Positions 1-8,417 of a DNA stretch of 64,000 bases are shown here, one piece after another. The translations under genes were made by a program, and so were the position numbers. This DNA comes from Bog-756 sp963833585. GTDB taxonomy: Bacteria > Actinomycetota > Acidimicrobiia > Acidimicrobiales > RAAP-2. Numbering within the stretch: position 1 is the stretch's first letter; every line of letters begins with the position of its first letter. A model generated the notes under the pieces. The model was not told the origin of the DNA. It did not search any database and saw only the letters and a list, made by a program, of their open reading frames with translations. The stretch covers positions 248,001 through 312,000 of the forward strand of contig CAWHYF010000005.1 of the NCBI GenBank assembly GCA_963833585.1, read 5' to 3'.

Positions 1-80
1 GTCGACTCGAGGAAGCCGGGGCGGTAGCCGCCCGGCGTCACCGCGGCCTCGCCGAGGTCGACGGCCGGTCCGCGGCTCAC
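1..80 (-). CDS. Unidentified partial ORF at the left edge
   Basis: An open frame on the minus strand starts at a GTG (80-78) about 80 bases after the trpB stop and runs off the window; 26 codons are visible. trpA would be expected after trpB, but the visible residues (GPAVDLGEAAVTPGGY) do not look like a TrpA N-terminus, and the frame that overlaps the trpB stop as ATGA closes after 28 codons. The product cannot be named from this fragment, and the start is uncertain. Confidence 0.25.
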   Translation of the reverse strand, partial: MSRGPAVDLGEAAVTPGGYRPGFLES

Positions 81-159
81 GACGTCCCGTTCCGGGTCGG
101 CCGGTGGGCCGCCCTCCCGACCGGCCGGGGCCCGGAGCGGTCCCGGGCGCCGTGGCCCC

Positions 160-1374
160 TCATGGGCGGAGCAGGTCCCGGACCTGGGCCACGTCCTTGT
201 CCCCGCGGCCGGAGAGGTTGACCAGCACGGTGGACCCGCTGGGAAGGTCGTCGCTGCCGGCCCGGGCCAGGATCCAGGCGATGGCGTGGGCCGACTCGAG
301 GGCGGGGATGATCCCCTCGGTGCGGGCGAGGCGCTGGAAGGCCTCGAGCACCGAGCGGTCGTCGGCCGACTCGTAGCGGGCCCGGCCCAGCTCGGCCAGG
401 TAGGCGTGCTCAGGTCCGATACCGGGGTAGTCCAGCCCGGCCGAGATGGAGTGCGCCTCGAGGATCTGGCCCTCTTCGTTCTGCAGCAGGGTGCTCCGCA
501 TCCCGTGAAGGACCCCAGGGATGCCGTTGGTCATGGCCGCTCCGCCGGCGGCTTCCACTGCCACCAACGCGGCGTTGGTGGAGTCGGCGAATCCGGCGAA
601 GACCCCCGCGGCGTTGGATCCCCCACCGGCGCAGGCCACCACGACGTCGGGGTCGACCCCGTCGAGCAGATGGCGGCACTGCTCTCGGGCCTCGTCCCCG
701 ATGATCCGCTGGAACTCGCGCACCATCCAGGGGTAGGGGTGTGGGCCCATCACCGATCCCAGGCAGTAATGGGTGTTCCCCACCGAGGCCACCCAGTCCC
801 GCAGGGCCTCGTTCACCGCGTCCTTGAGGGTTCGACTCCCGCTGGTCACGGTGCGGACCTCGGCGCCCAGCAACTCCATGCGGAAGACGTTGAGCTCCTG
901 GCGACCGATGTCCACCTCCCCCATGTAGACCACGCACTCCATGCCGAACAGGGCGGCCGCCGTGGCCGTGGCCACCCCGTGCTGACCGGCCCCGGTCTCG
1001 GCGATCAGCCGCCGCTTTCCCATCCGGCGGGCCAGCAGACCCTGGCCCACCACGTTGTTGAGCTTGTGGGATCCGGTGTGGGCCAGGTCCTCACGTTTGA
1101 GCAGCACCCGGATCCCGAGCTCCTCGGACAGCCGGACGCACTCGGTCACCGGGGTGGGCCGACCACCGTAGCGATGGAGGATGTCCTCGAACTCGGCGTG
1201 GAACAACGGATCGGACCAGGCCGAACGGAAGGCGGCCTCGAGCTCCATGCACGCCGGTACCAGTGACTCGGGGACGAAGCGGCCGCCGAACTCGCCGAAG
1301 CGGCCGCTCGGCCCGGGGTCGCCCATGATGACCGGGGCGGGATCGGCGATGACCTCACGGAGGGGCTCGGTCAT
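160..1374 (-). CDS. trpB: Tryptophan synthase beta chain
   Basis: TrpB (404 aa) joins indole and L-serine into L-tryptophan using pyridoxal phosphate, the last step of tryptophan synthesis, in an alpha2-beta2 complex. The PLP lysine lies in HTGSHKLNN (about K104) and the phosphate-binding glycine loop in AGGGSNA (about residue 250); RFGEFGGRFVPE near residue 25 and the C-terminal LSGRGDKD are family hallmarks. Length is normal for the family. The ATG overlaps the trpF stop by 4 bp (ATGA), so the two are probably translationally coupled in a trpC-trpF-trpB operon. No trpA is recognisable in the 159 bp that remain downstream. Confidence 0.97.
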   Translation of the reverse strand: MTEPLREVIADPAPVIMGDPGPSGRFGEFGGRFVPESLVPACMELEAAFRSAWSDPLFHAEFEDILHRYGGRPTPVTECVRLSEELGIRVLLKREDLAHTGSHKLNNVVGQGLLARRMGKRRLIAETGAGQHGVATATAAALFGMECVVYMGEVDIGRQELNVFRMELLGAEVRTVTSGSRTLKDAVNEALRDWVASVGNTHYCLGSVMGPHPYPWMVREFQRIIGDEAREQCRHLLDGVDPDVVVACAGGGSNAAGVFAGFADSTNAALVAVEAAGGAAMTNGIPGVLHGMRSTLLQNEEGQILEAHSISAGLDYPGIGPEHAYLAELGRARYESADDRSVLEAFQRLARTEGIIPALESAHAIAWILARAGSDDLPSGSTVLVNLSGRGDKDVAQVRDLLRP

Positions 1375-2129
1375 GCGTCGTCCTGCCAGTCGAACAGGGC
1401 GCCGTCGTCCTCGGCGGCGCGGTCGGCGTCGCCGGCGTAGGTGGCGGCCGCCGTGCCCCCGGTCGAGGCGACCACCGAGCGGGCGGCCGCGTGGGCGGCA
1501 CCGATGAACGCACGGAGCCTGCCGGGATCCTTGACCCCCGGAGAGGCTTCCACCCCGGTGGACACGTCCACCCCCCAGGGGTGCAGGTGCTCGATGGCGG
1601 CGCCGACGTTCTCCGGTTGGAGCCCGCCCGAGACGATCAACCGGGTGGGGTCGACCACCCCCTCGGCCAGGCGCCAGTCGAACAGTTCACCGGAGCCGGG
1701 GTTGGCCCCGTCGATCAGGAGAGTCTGGGCACCGTACTCGGCGAACCGGTCGATGTTGCGGTGACCGGCCGGGAAGGCCTTGACCGTCCACCGGGTGCGG
1801 TGGCGGATCCACTGGGTGTCCTCGATGGACTCCACGCCGTGCAGCTGGACCCCACCGAGACCGATCTGATTGGCGATGTCCACCACCCGTTGGCGGGCCT
1901 CGTCGCGGAACACCCCGACCGTGATGGTCTCGTGAGGCAGCCGCTTGACGATGTCGGCCACCGCGGCGGGGGCCATCTGTCGGGGCGAGGGGGCGAAGAC
2001 GAAGCCCACCGCCGAAGCCCCCATGCCCACGGCCAGGAGTGCGTCGGCCTCGGAGGTGATCCCGCAGATCTTGACGAACAGGCCTTCGGTGCCGGTGGCG
2101 ACACCCGACCGGGGGTCACTGCTGGTCAC
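1371..2129 (-). CDS. trpF: Phosphoribosylanthranilate isomerase
   Basis: TrpF (252 aa) converts N-(5-phosphoribosyl)-anthranilate to CdRP, the third dedicated step of tryptophan synthesis. The N-terminus FVKICGITSEADA holds the catalytic cysteine, GVQLHG and LLIDGANPGSG are the usual strand-end motifs, and SGGLQPENV and GVDVSTGVE form the phosphate site. The protein is some 30 residues longer than usual because of an acidic, Ala-rich C-terminal tail after the barrel. It starts with GTG 3 bp after the trpC stop and overlaps trpB by 4 bp. A separate trpF matters because many actinobacteria lack it and use bifunctional PriA instead. Confidence 0.95.
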   Translation of the reverse strand: MTSSDPRSGVATGTEGLFVKICGITSEADALLAVGMGASAVGFVFAPSPRQMAPAAVADIVKRLPHETITVGVFRDEARQRVVDIANQIGLGGVQLHGVESIEDTQWIRHRTRWTVKAFPAGHRNIDRFAEYGAQTLLIDGANPGSGELFDWRLAEGVVDPTRLIVSGGLQPENVGAAIEHLHPWGVDVSTGVEASPGVKDPGRLRAFIGAAHAAARSVVASTGGTAAATYAGDADRAAEDDGALFDWQDDA

Positions 2130-2132
2130 TGC

Positions 2133-2924
2133 TCACGCCCCCACTCCGAGTAGCTCGGCCACCGCCGCCCGCCGGTCCCCCGATCGGACCAGCAGCTCAC
2201 CCACCAGTACCGCCCGATAGCCGGCCTCGGCGAGCCGCCGTACGTCCTCGGGACCCTGGATGCCTGATTCGGCCACCGCAGTCACGTGGGCCGGCATCCG
2301 TTCGCCCAGCCGGAGGGCCCGTTGGTGGTCGACCTGAAAGGTGTGGAGGTCGCGCTGGTTGACCCCGATGACGTCGGCACCGAGCTCCACCGCCCGGGTC
2401 AGTTCGTGCTCATCGTGTACCTCGACCAGCGGGGTGAGCGAGCACCGTCGGGCCAGGTCGAGGAAGTCCGCCATCTCCCGGTCACTGAGGGCGGCGGCGA
2501 TGAGGAGCACCGCATCGGCACCCATCAGCCGGGCATCGACCACGTCGAGGCGACTGACCGAGAAGTCCTTCCGGAGCACGGGGAGGGAACAGGCTTCCCG
2601 CGCAGCCACGAGATCCTCGGCACTTCCGCCGAAGAACTCGGCATCGGTGAGGACCGAGAGGCAGGAGGCGCCGCCGGCCTCGTATTCCGCGGCCACCGCG
2701 GACGGGTCCAGCGTGGCGTCCAGATCGCCCTTGGAGGGCGACCGACGCTTGATCTCCGAGATCACCGCCATGCCCTGTCGGGCCGCCGCCTCGTCGATGG
2801 CACTCCGGAACGGGCGCACGGTGGCCGAGGTCACCGCGACCTCCAGCAGTTCCTCGAGATCGCGCCCGTCCGTGGCGGCCCCGGCCCGGTGGGCGGCGAT
2901 GATGGTGTCCAGGTACGCCGGCAT
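2133..2924 (-). CDS. trpC: Indole-3-glycerol-phosphate synthase
   Basis: TrpC (263 aa) cyclises CdRP to indole-3-glycerol phosphate, feeding TrpA/TrpB. Family motifs in order: the N-terminal MPAYLDTIIAAHR helix, VISEIKRRSPSKGDL with the catalytic Glu/Lys pair, CLSVLTDAEFFGGS, PVLRKDFSV, VEVHDEHEL, GVNQRDLHTF and AESGIQGPEDV. Length is typical. It is the first gene of the trpC-trpF-trpB unit; a TAGGCT box lies 9 bases before the ATG and there is no clear ribosome binding site, suggesting a leaderless or nearly leaderless message. Confidence 0.97.
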   Translation of the reverse strand: MPAYLDTIIAAHRAGAATDGRDLEELLEVAVTSATVRPFRSAIDEAAARQGMAVISEIKRRSPSKGDLDATLDPSAVAAEYEAGGASCLSVLTDAEFFGGSAEDLVAAREACSLPVLRKDFSVSRLDVVDARLMGADAVLLIAAALSDREMADFLDLARRCSLTPLVEVHDEHELTRAVELGADVIGVNQRDLHTFQVDHQRALRLGERMPAHVTAVAESGIQGPEDVRRLAEAGYRAVLVGELLVRSGDRRAAVAELLGVGA

Positions 2925-2933
2925 GGCGTAGTG

Positions 2934-2939
2934 AGCCTA
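2934..2939 (-). promoter_or_regulatory. Probable -10 box of trpC
   Basis: TAGGCT on the minus strand, separated by 9 bases from the trpC ATG (2924). It fits the TAnnnT actinobacterial -10 pattern seen before many first genes here. No convincing -35 element is seen. The rest of the 230-bp trpC/sulfotransferase gap holds only a short palindrome (CCACCGGTGG at 3010-3019) and a TACGAT on the plus strand at 3070-3075. Confidence 0.4.
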
Positions 2940-3154
2940 CCAACGTTCCCTCGCCGCCCCGCTTGATGGCTGACGGGTCCACGGAACGAAATGGCTGGTC
3001 CGATGCCCGCCACCGGTGGGCGAGCGTGCGGCATCGCCCACCGGTACGGCCTGCTCCGGAACCGGCGGGTACGATGCTGCCTCGTGCGCACCGTTCCCTC
3101 CCGGCGTACCGTTCCCGGTCACGGGATGACCGGTCCGGCCGAGGGGACGGTGGG

Positions 3155-4129
3155 ATGACGGCGCGGACCCGGCCGATCGTGGTGGCCGGGCTGCCCCGCT
3201 CCGGTACCACCTGGGCGCTCACCGCCCTCGGCACCAGTCCCGGATGCCGGGCCGTCCCGGAGCCGGACAACGAGGACAACGTTCCCTCGTCCATCCATGC
3301 CAAGCACACCCTCGGTCGCTATCCCGTTCTGGGCCCGGGGGACCCGGCGGCCGCCTACCGTCGGTTGTGGGAGTGGGTGTTCGCAGGGGCCTACGAGACC
3401 CGCCGCGTCGTGCTGGGCCGCCGTATCCTCGCTCCGGGGAGCCGGACGCGGATCTTCGAGGGGACCCCGGACCTCGCCGCCCGGATGGCCGCCGTCCTGT
3501 CCCGGAACCCCCGGAGCGGGAGACCGCCCGCCGGCCAACCGGCGGATGGGCGAGTCATCGCCAAGTCGATCCACCTCCAACTGGCCCTCGACTGGCTGGC
3601 CTCGGAGTTCGACGTGGACGTCCTGGTACTCCTGCGCCATCCGGCCAACGTCCTGGCCAGTTGGTCCGAGCTGAACCTCAAGGACTCCCGCAATTCGACG
3701 CTGGAGACCAGGCCGGAGATCCGGGCGCGCTACCTCGAACCGTGGGGTGTCCCCCAGCCCGGGCCCGACCCCGTCGAGCGGATGTGTTGGAGGATCGGAC
3801 TCCTGACCGCGGCGCTCGAGGACTCGATCTCACGGCACCCGCAGTGGATCGTGACGTCGCACGAGGCCCTGTGTGTCCGCCCGGACTCGGAGTTCCGCAC
3901 GCTCTTCGCCGAACTGGGCCTCGAGTGGTCGGAACGGACCGAGGAGTATCTCGAGAGCCACAACACTCCCGGGCGGGGTTTCGCCGTCAAGCGCATTGCC
4001 GCCGAGATGCCCAATTCGTGGGAGTCCCGGCTGGACGACGATCAGTTGGCCACCTTGCGGCGGGTGCTGGCGTGGTTCCCGATCACCACCTGGACGGAGG
4101 CCGACCTCGAACGGACCTCCTCGGGCTGA
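3155..4129 (+). CDS. Sulfotransferase family protein
   Basis: This 324-aa protein has the PAPS-dependent sulfotransferase fold: a 5'-phosphosulfate loop at the N-terminus (VVAGLPRSGTTW, about residues 9-20) and a 3'-phosphate region with VLVLLRHPANVLASW near residue 160. It should transfer sulfate from PAPS to a hydroxyl or amino group; the acceptor is unknown. I chose the ATG at 3155, just before the loop and after a GAGGGG ribosome-binding stretch, although the frame is open further upstream. A methyltransferase and a WbsX-like protein follow, so a surface glycan or glycolipid is a reasonable but unproven acceptor. Confidence 0.8.
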   Translation: MTARTRPIVVAGLPRSGTTWALTALGTSPGCRAVPEPDNEDNVPSSIHAKHTLGRYPVLGPGDPAAAYRRLWEWVFAGAYETRRVVLGRRILAPGSRTRIFEGTPDLAARMAAVLSRNPRSGRPPAGQPADGRVIAKSIHLQLALDWLASEFDVDVLVLLRHPANVLASWSELNLKDSRNSTLETRPEIRARYLEPWGVPQPGPDPVERMCWRIGLLTAALEDSISRHPQWIVTSHEALCVRPDSEFRTLFAELGLEWSERTEEYLESHNTPGRGFAVKRIAAEMPNSWESRLDDDQLATLRRVLAWFPITTWTEADLERTSSG

Positions 4130-4222
4130 GGCAGCCGATCAGCCGGCCCGGACCGTCCGCTCCTGAGCCGGGTCGTCCACCGGCCAAAGTGGTCGACCCG
4201 CAGCCGCCGAGTCGCCCGATGG

Positions 4223-4228
4223 TACGTT
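4223..4228 (+). promoter_or_regulatory. Probable -10 box of the methyltransferase gene
   Basis: TACGTT ends 8 bases before the ATG at 4237, matching the leaderless TAnnnT arrangement seen elsewhere in the window. The position supports the ATG at 4237 over the in-frame ATG at 4219, which lies upstream of the box. Confidence 0.4.
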
Positions 4229-4236
4229 CCGGGGCA

Positions 4237-4875
4237 ATGACCTTTCAGCCCTCGCCGTTCCACGGCGGACTCGCCCGCCGGGAGATGCTCCCGTTCATCC
4301 CCCGGGCCACGTCCAGCATTCTCGACGTGGGGTGCAGCCACGGGCGCTTCGGCTCGGTCCTGAAGGAGGCCAATCCGGAGTGGCACCTCTCCGGCATCGA
4401 GCCCGACCCCGAGGCCGCAACAGACGCGGCGTTGCACTACGACAAGGTCATCACCGGTTTCTACCCTGAGGACCTCGGCCGATCGGAGGCCTTCGACTGC
4501 ATCATCTTCAACGATGTGCTCGAGCACGTCTCGGACCCTTGGACCATGTTGCGGAAGACCGCCGGTCACCTGACGCCCGGAGGTCGGCTGGTGGCGTCGA
4601 TCCCCAACGTCCGCTACGTCATCGTGGTCCGAGACCTGGCGCTCCGGGGACGGTTCGACTATGCGGACTGGGGGGTCCTCGACCGTACCCATCTCCGGTT
4701 CTTCACCCGCCGTTCGATCGAGGACCTCTTCGCCTCGACCGGCTTCGTCATCGAAACCCTCGCCCCGATCAATCCGACCAGGCTGCGCAAGGCCTCCTTG
4801 TTGGTGGGTCCGTTCCGCGACATGCGGTTTCAGCAATTCGCCGTGGTGGCGAAACGGGCCGACGACACGGGCTGA
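4237..4875 (+). CDS. Class I SAM-dependent methyltransferase
   Basis: A 212-aa protein of the Methyltransf_23 type. Motif I, SILDVGCSHGRFG (about residues 28-40), binds S-adenosylmethionine; GIEPDPEA is the acidic post-I loop; FDCIIFNDVLEHVSDPW is the motif typical of methyltransferases acting on glycan or lipid intermediates; GGRLVASIPNVRY follows. The substrate cannot be read from sequence. It lies 107 bp after the sulfotransferase and converges with the WbsX-like gene. Three imperfect 13-bp repeats cross its stop codon. Confidence 0.85.
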   Translation: MTFQPSPFHGGLARREMLPFIPRATSSILDVGCSHGRFGSVLKEANPEWHLSGIEPDPEAATDAALHYDKVITGFYPEDLGRSEAFDCIIFNDVLEHVSDPWTMLRKTAGHLTPGGRLVASIPNVRYVIVVRDLALRGRFDYADWGVLDRTHLRFFTRRSIEDLFASTGFVIETLAPINPTRLRKASLLVGPFRDMRFQQFAVVAKRADDTG

Positions 4876-4899
4876 CGACGCGGGCCGACGACGCGGAGT
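4861..4899. repeat. Three imperfect 13-bp tandem repeats
   Basis: Three units beginning GACGAC[A/G]CGG stand head to tail, at 4861-4873, 4874-4886 and 4887-4899. They span the methyltransferase stop codon. Because 13 is not a multiple of three, a change in copy number would change the C-terminus of the protein. Confidence 0.6.
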
Positions 4900-4927
4900 C
4901 CCCCGCCGAGGTGGGATGCGTGGCCGC

Positions 4928-5995
4928 CTAACCTGCCAGCGGACCCTCGCCCTTGGTGGCGAGGCCGCGGGCCAGGGCTTCGAGCCAGCCGCGGCCGAAC
5001 TCCTGATCGGGCTCCATGTAGTTGCCCTCGGCCCATTCGTTCCACGACTTGATCACCACCATCTGCTCGGCCTGGGGGGCGCGACGGGCGATGTCGATCG
5101 CACCGGGGACCTGCCGTTCGAAGCGATCCGGGCTGGACCCCACGGCCACCACACCGTGGCGGCCGCGGCGGGGCGTGTCGTCCCAGTTGGTCCAGACACA
5201 GGGTACGGCGGTGCAGGCGATGTCACGGGGTGGGGAACTGGTGCAGAAGTCGGCGTACTGGTAGCGATGCGGACCCGGTCGGAGTCGGTGGTTGCGGAGC
5301 AGTGAATTGAACCGGGACCAGGGGGTCGGCCTGGCGAACGGTTTCTCGATGAAGACCATGGCATCGAAGCCCTGGGCCGCAGTGGCGGCCGGGTCGGCGA
5401 AGGGACCGCAGCTGACCAGATACAGCCCCCCGATGTCCGAGGCCATCTCCTGCCACGTCTCGACGAACTTGTCGGCATCGGGGAGGAGCCCGCTGCGGAA
5501 GACGAAGAGGACCGGGGCTCCGCCGATCCTGATGTACCTCGGGTCTTCGAACGCCGGCCGGAGGTGCTCGAAGTGAGCCCGGTCATCCTCGGGCCCCGGG
5601 TAGGTCTGCTCCAGCATGGTGCGCTGCCGGCCACCCATCCAGCGGTCGCTCCAGCTGTGGTTGGCCCAGGCCACGCAGAACGGGAAGTCCGGCTGGCCAC
5701 TGGCCAGTACCTCGTCGAACGGGCGCTCGAGCAGCTGTCGGCCGGCGAACCAGTAGTGCCAGTAGATGAACCCGGTGACACCGTGGCTCCGGGCCAGCTC
5801 CGCCTGGAGCGACCGCACCTCGGCCACCCGCAGGTCGTAGAAGCCGAGATCGGCGGGCAGGTGGGGCTGGGGGTGCCCCCGGAACCACGGTTTGGCCTTG
5901 GCGACGTTGGTCCACTCGGTGAAACCGGGCTCCCACCACTCGTCGTTCTCGGGGATCGGGTGGAACTGGGGGAGATAGAAGGCTAGGACTTCCAC
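4928..5995 (-). CDS. WbsX-like glycosyltransferase / GH99-like domain protein
   Basis: This 355-aa protein matches the WbsX family (glycosyltransferase WbsX, GH99-like), found in O-antigen and other surface polysaccharide clusters. Recognisable blocks are AFYLPQFHPIPENDEWWEPG at the start, GFTEWTNVAKA, GVTGFIYWHYWF, PFCVAWANHSW and, near the end, KSWNEWAEGNYMEPD. The enzymatic activity of the family is poorly settled: it has been called both a glycosyltransferase and an endo-acting hydrolase. It starts with GTG. No signal peptide is visible, so it probably acts in the cytoplasm. It converges with the methyltransferase. Confidence 0.8.
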   Translation of the reverse strand: MEVLAFYLPQFHPIPENDEWWEPGFTEWTNVAKAKPWFRGHPQPHLPADLGFYDLRVAEVRSLQAELARSHGVTGFIYWHYWFAGRQLLERPFDEVLASGQPDFPFCVAWANHSWSDRWMGGRQRTMLEQTYPGPEDDRAHFEHLRPAFEDPRYIRIGGAPVLFVFRSGLLPDADKFVETWQEMASDIGGLYLVSCGPFADPAATAAQGFDAMVFIEKPFARPTPWSRFNSLLRNHRLRPGPHRYQYADFCTSSPPRDIACTAVPCVWTNWDDTPRRGRHGVVAVGSSPDRFERQVPGAIDIARRAPQAEQMVVIKSWNEWAEGNYMEPDQEFGRGWLEALARGLATKGEGPLAG

Positions 5996-6010
5996 AGAAC
6001 CCCGCTGACC

Positions 6011-6040
6011 TCGACGTCCCCGTTCACAGCTGCGTACTGT
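6011..6040 (+). promoter_or_regulatory. Candidate promoter of the first two-component operon
   Basis: TCGACG (6011-6016) and TACTGT (6035-6040) are 18 bases apart and resemble -35 and -10 elements on the plus strand, giving a leader of about 80 nt before the response regulator. TACAGT on the opposite strand (6041-6036) could serve the WbsX-like gene, so the element may be bidirectional. Confidence 0.35.
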
Positions 6041-6054
6041 AACGGCATCGTCGG

Positions 6055-6102
6055 GATCATCGCCTGATCACACTTCCCTAACCATGATCGACCACCATGA
6101 TC
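6055..6102. promoter_or_regulatory. Candidate operator with TGATC repeats
   Basis: Upstream of the response regulator lies an inverted repeat, GATCA-5-TGATC (6055-6069), followed by two direct copies of ACCATGATC (6081-6089 and 6094-6102) offset by 13 bp. OmpR/PhoB-type regulators often bind direct repeats, so this may be the autoregulatory site. This is inference. Confidence 0.35.
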
Positions 6103-6124
6103 CCCTGGTGGCAGTCTGGAGGGC

Positions 6125-6853
6125 ATGGTGGCTGGTGAAGAGACGGTGGTCGTGATCGAGGACGATCATCACATCTCGGACCTGGTGGCCATGTACCTGC
6201 GCCGCGACGGGTTCCGGGTCCTCCAGGCCGATGACGGCGAGGAGGGCCTGGCGCTGGTGGCTCGCGAGGGTCCCAAATTGGTGGTCCTCGATGTCGGACT
6301 GCCCGGCGAACTCGACGGCTTCGACGTCTGTCGGCGGCTGCGGGGGGACGGGTTCCAGGCCCACCACCGGGCCGGGACGTCCAACGAGGGCTCGAGGGGG
6401 ATCCCCGTGCTCATCCTGTCGGCCCGGGACGACGAGGTCGACCGGGTGCTGGGCCTCGAGCTCGGTGCCGACGACTACGTCACCAAGCCGTTCTCGGCCC
6501 GGGAGCTGGTGGCCCGGGTCCATGCCATTCTGCGTCGCAGCGAGGCATCGTCGACGGGCACCGTCCCCTCGGTGGTGGCGCTGGGTCCCATCGAGGTGGA
6601 CGCCGGTCGCCGGGAGGTGCGTCGGGCCGGCGAGGTGGTCCCCCTGGCCACCCGGGAATTCGATCTGTTGGCCTACCTGGTCGACAACCTGGGGCTGGCC
6701 CTGTCCCGCCGGCAGCTGCTCAACGGGGTGTGGGGTGATGACTGGTACGGCGACGAGCGCACCGTCGATGTGCACGTCCGTCAGCTGCGCAAGAAGTTGG
6801 GCGAGGCCCTCCCCCTGGCCACGGTCTGGGGCGTCGGCTACCGAATGGGATGA
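6125..6853 (+). CDS. OmpR/PhoB-family response regulator
   Basis: This 242-aa regulator has an N-terminal receiver (about 8-135) and a C-terminal winged helix (about 148-240, ending with VWGVGYRMG). The acidic pocket is in IEDD, the phospho-acceptor is D56 (VVLDVGLP) and the conserved lysine is K121 (DDYVTKPF). D56 to K121 is about 15 residues longer than usual: an in-frame insert (around 76-91, GFQAHHRAGTSNEGSR) sits between helix 3 and strand 4 of the receiver. A GGAGG ribosome binding site precedes the start; GTG at 6128 is an equally possible start. It overlaps the kinase gene by 4 bp. Confidence 0.95.
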   Translation: MVAGEETVVVIEDDHHISDLVAMYLRRDGFRVLQADDGEEGLALVAREGPKLVVLDVGLPGELDGFDVCRRLRGDGFQAHHRAGTSNEGSRGIPVLILSARDDEVDRVLGLELGADDYVTKPFSARELVARVHAILRRSEASSTGTVPSVVALGPIEVDAGRREVRRAGEVVPLATREFDLLAYLVDNLGLALSRRQLLNGVWGDDWYGDERTVDVHVRQLRKKLGEALPLATVWGVGYRMG

Positions 6854-8376
6854 GACGCCGCCTCACCGTCGCCATTCTCCTGCTCATCGCCGTGACCCTG
6901 GTGATGACCACCCTCGGGAGCTACTTCTTCATCCGTCGGGCGGCCATCGCCACCACCCAGTCCGGACTGGCCAGCCAGACCAAGGCCATCTCCACCACCT
7001 TCACCGACGGCACCATCAACCGGGCCGCCCTGCGTCGCCAGCTCAAGGTGATCGCCAAGGCCGGAGCCTTCACCGGTGTGGGCTTCGTGGCCCTGTATCC
7101 CGACGGGACGGTCAAGGGCCAGCCGCCCTCGGGGGTGACCGTCGGCGAGCTGGACGAGGCCGCGCTCCAGGCCGGTCGCCAGGTCACCGGGCACACGCCC
7201 TCCCTCCTGGCCTACTCGGCCGTGCCCACCCCGATCGACCTCTACCCGAACTACACACCGGTCCTGGTCATCACCCGCCAGATCCACAATCCGGCCAACG
7301 GGCTCCGCTACTTCGTGTGGGTGGGCGTGATCGCCCTGGCCGTGTCGGCCCTGGTGGCCGCGGCCCTGGCCCGGCGGTTCACCCGTCCCCTCGACGCCGC
7401 GGTCACCACCACCCGCCGCATCGCATCAGGTGACCTCGACGCCCGGGTCCCGGTCGCCCGCCGGGTGGACCACGAGTTCGTCCAGCTGTCCGAGTCCATC
7501 AACGCCATGGGGGCCAACTTGGTCCGGGCGCGGGAGCAGGAACGCCAATTCCTGTTGTCGGTCTCCCACGAGCTGCGCACCCCGCTCACCTCCATCCGGG
7601 GGTATGCCGAGGCGGTTCTGGACGGGGCGGCCGACGACCCGGTGGCCGCTGCCACCGTCATCAGTGCCGAATCCCGGAGGCTCGAACGTCTGGTCCAGGA
7701 CCTCTTGGACCTGGCCCGACTGGACGCCGACCGGTTCTCCCTCGAGATGCAGACCGTCGACGCCGCCGCCATCGCTGCCCAGGTGGCCGAAGGCTTCCGG
7801 CCCCGGGCCGAGGAACTGGGCCTCGAACTGCTCATCGCCCCGGGCCCGGAGCAGCCCTTGTTGGTAGAGGCGGATCCCGACCGGCTCGCCCAGGTACTGG
7901 CCAACCTGGTGGAGAACGCCTCGTCCTTCGCCCGCCGGTCGGTCACGGTGGGAGCCGGCGACCTCGACGGCGTGCCCACGCTGTGGGTGGTGGACGATGG
8001 CCCCGGCATCCCAGCCGACCAGATCCCGCGGGTCTTCGAACGCCACTTCACCTCGGACCGGACCGGCGGACGGCGGAGGGGGTCCGGCCTCGGCCTGGCC
8101 ATCGTGTCGGAACTGTCGGGGGCCATGGGGGCGGGAGTTCGGGCCGAGTCACCCGCCACCGGCGACAATGGCACCAGAATGGTGGTCTGGTTCCGCCGGG
8201 CGTCGGCTCGGCGCGAACCTGCCGGGGTCCTGCCGGGCGCCACGGCCCCGGTGGGAGCCGGCGCGGCCCAGCCCGGGCCGATGTCTGCGGAACCCGATCC
8301 GGCCCCGGTAGCCTCGGTCCCGGGCGGCGTCCCGCCGTCGGCGGATGGAGGCGGTTCACGACAACCCTCGGTGTAG
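6850..8376 (+). CDS. HAMP-domain sensor histidine kinase
   Basis: This 508-aa membrane kinase has a transmembrane helix at about 8-28, an extracytoplasmic sensor segment at about 29-153, a second helix at about 155-174, a HAMP domain (175-228), a HisKA domain with phospho-acceptor H240 (SVSHELRTPLTSIRG), and an ATPase domain with N-box NLVENASS, G1 DDGPGIP and G2 GSGLGLAI. A proline/alanine-rich tail of about 60 residues follows. It is coupled by ATGA overlap to the response regulator and presumably phosphorylates it. The signal is unknown; the sensor segment resembles no family I recognise. Confidence 0.95.
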   Translation: MRRRLTVAILLLIAVTLVMTTLGSYFFIRRAAIATTQSGLASQTKAISTTFTDGTINRAALRRQLKVIAKAGAFTGVGFVALYPDGTVKGQPPSGVTVGELDEAALQAGRQVTGHTPSLLAYSAVPTPIDLYPNYTPVLVITRQIHNPANGLRYFVWVGVIALAVSALVAAALARRFTRPLDAAVTTTRRIASGDLDARVPVARRVDHEFVQLSESINAMGANLVRAREQERQFLLSVSHELRTPLTSIRGYAEAVLDGAADDPVAAATVISAESRRLERLVQDLLDLARLDADRFSLEMQTVDAAAIAAQVAEGFRPRAEELGLELLIAPGPEQPLLVEADPDRLAQVLANLVENASSFARRSVTVGAGDLDGVPTLWVVDDGPGIPADQIPRVFERHFTSDRTGGRRRGSGLGLAIVSELSGAMGAGVRAESPATGDNGTRMVVWFRRASARREPAGVLPGATAPVGAGAAQPGPMSAEPDPAPVASVPGGVPPSADGGGSRQPSV

Positions 8377-8417
8377 GCGACGAGCCGGACCGAAGACGGG
8401 GAAGGCGGGGAACACGG

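Noticed and set aside
1..163. trpA expected directly after trpB
   Set aside because: The ATGA-overlapping frame closes after 28 codons and the other open frame has no TrpA N-terminal features.
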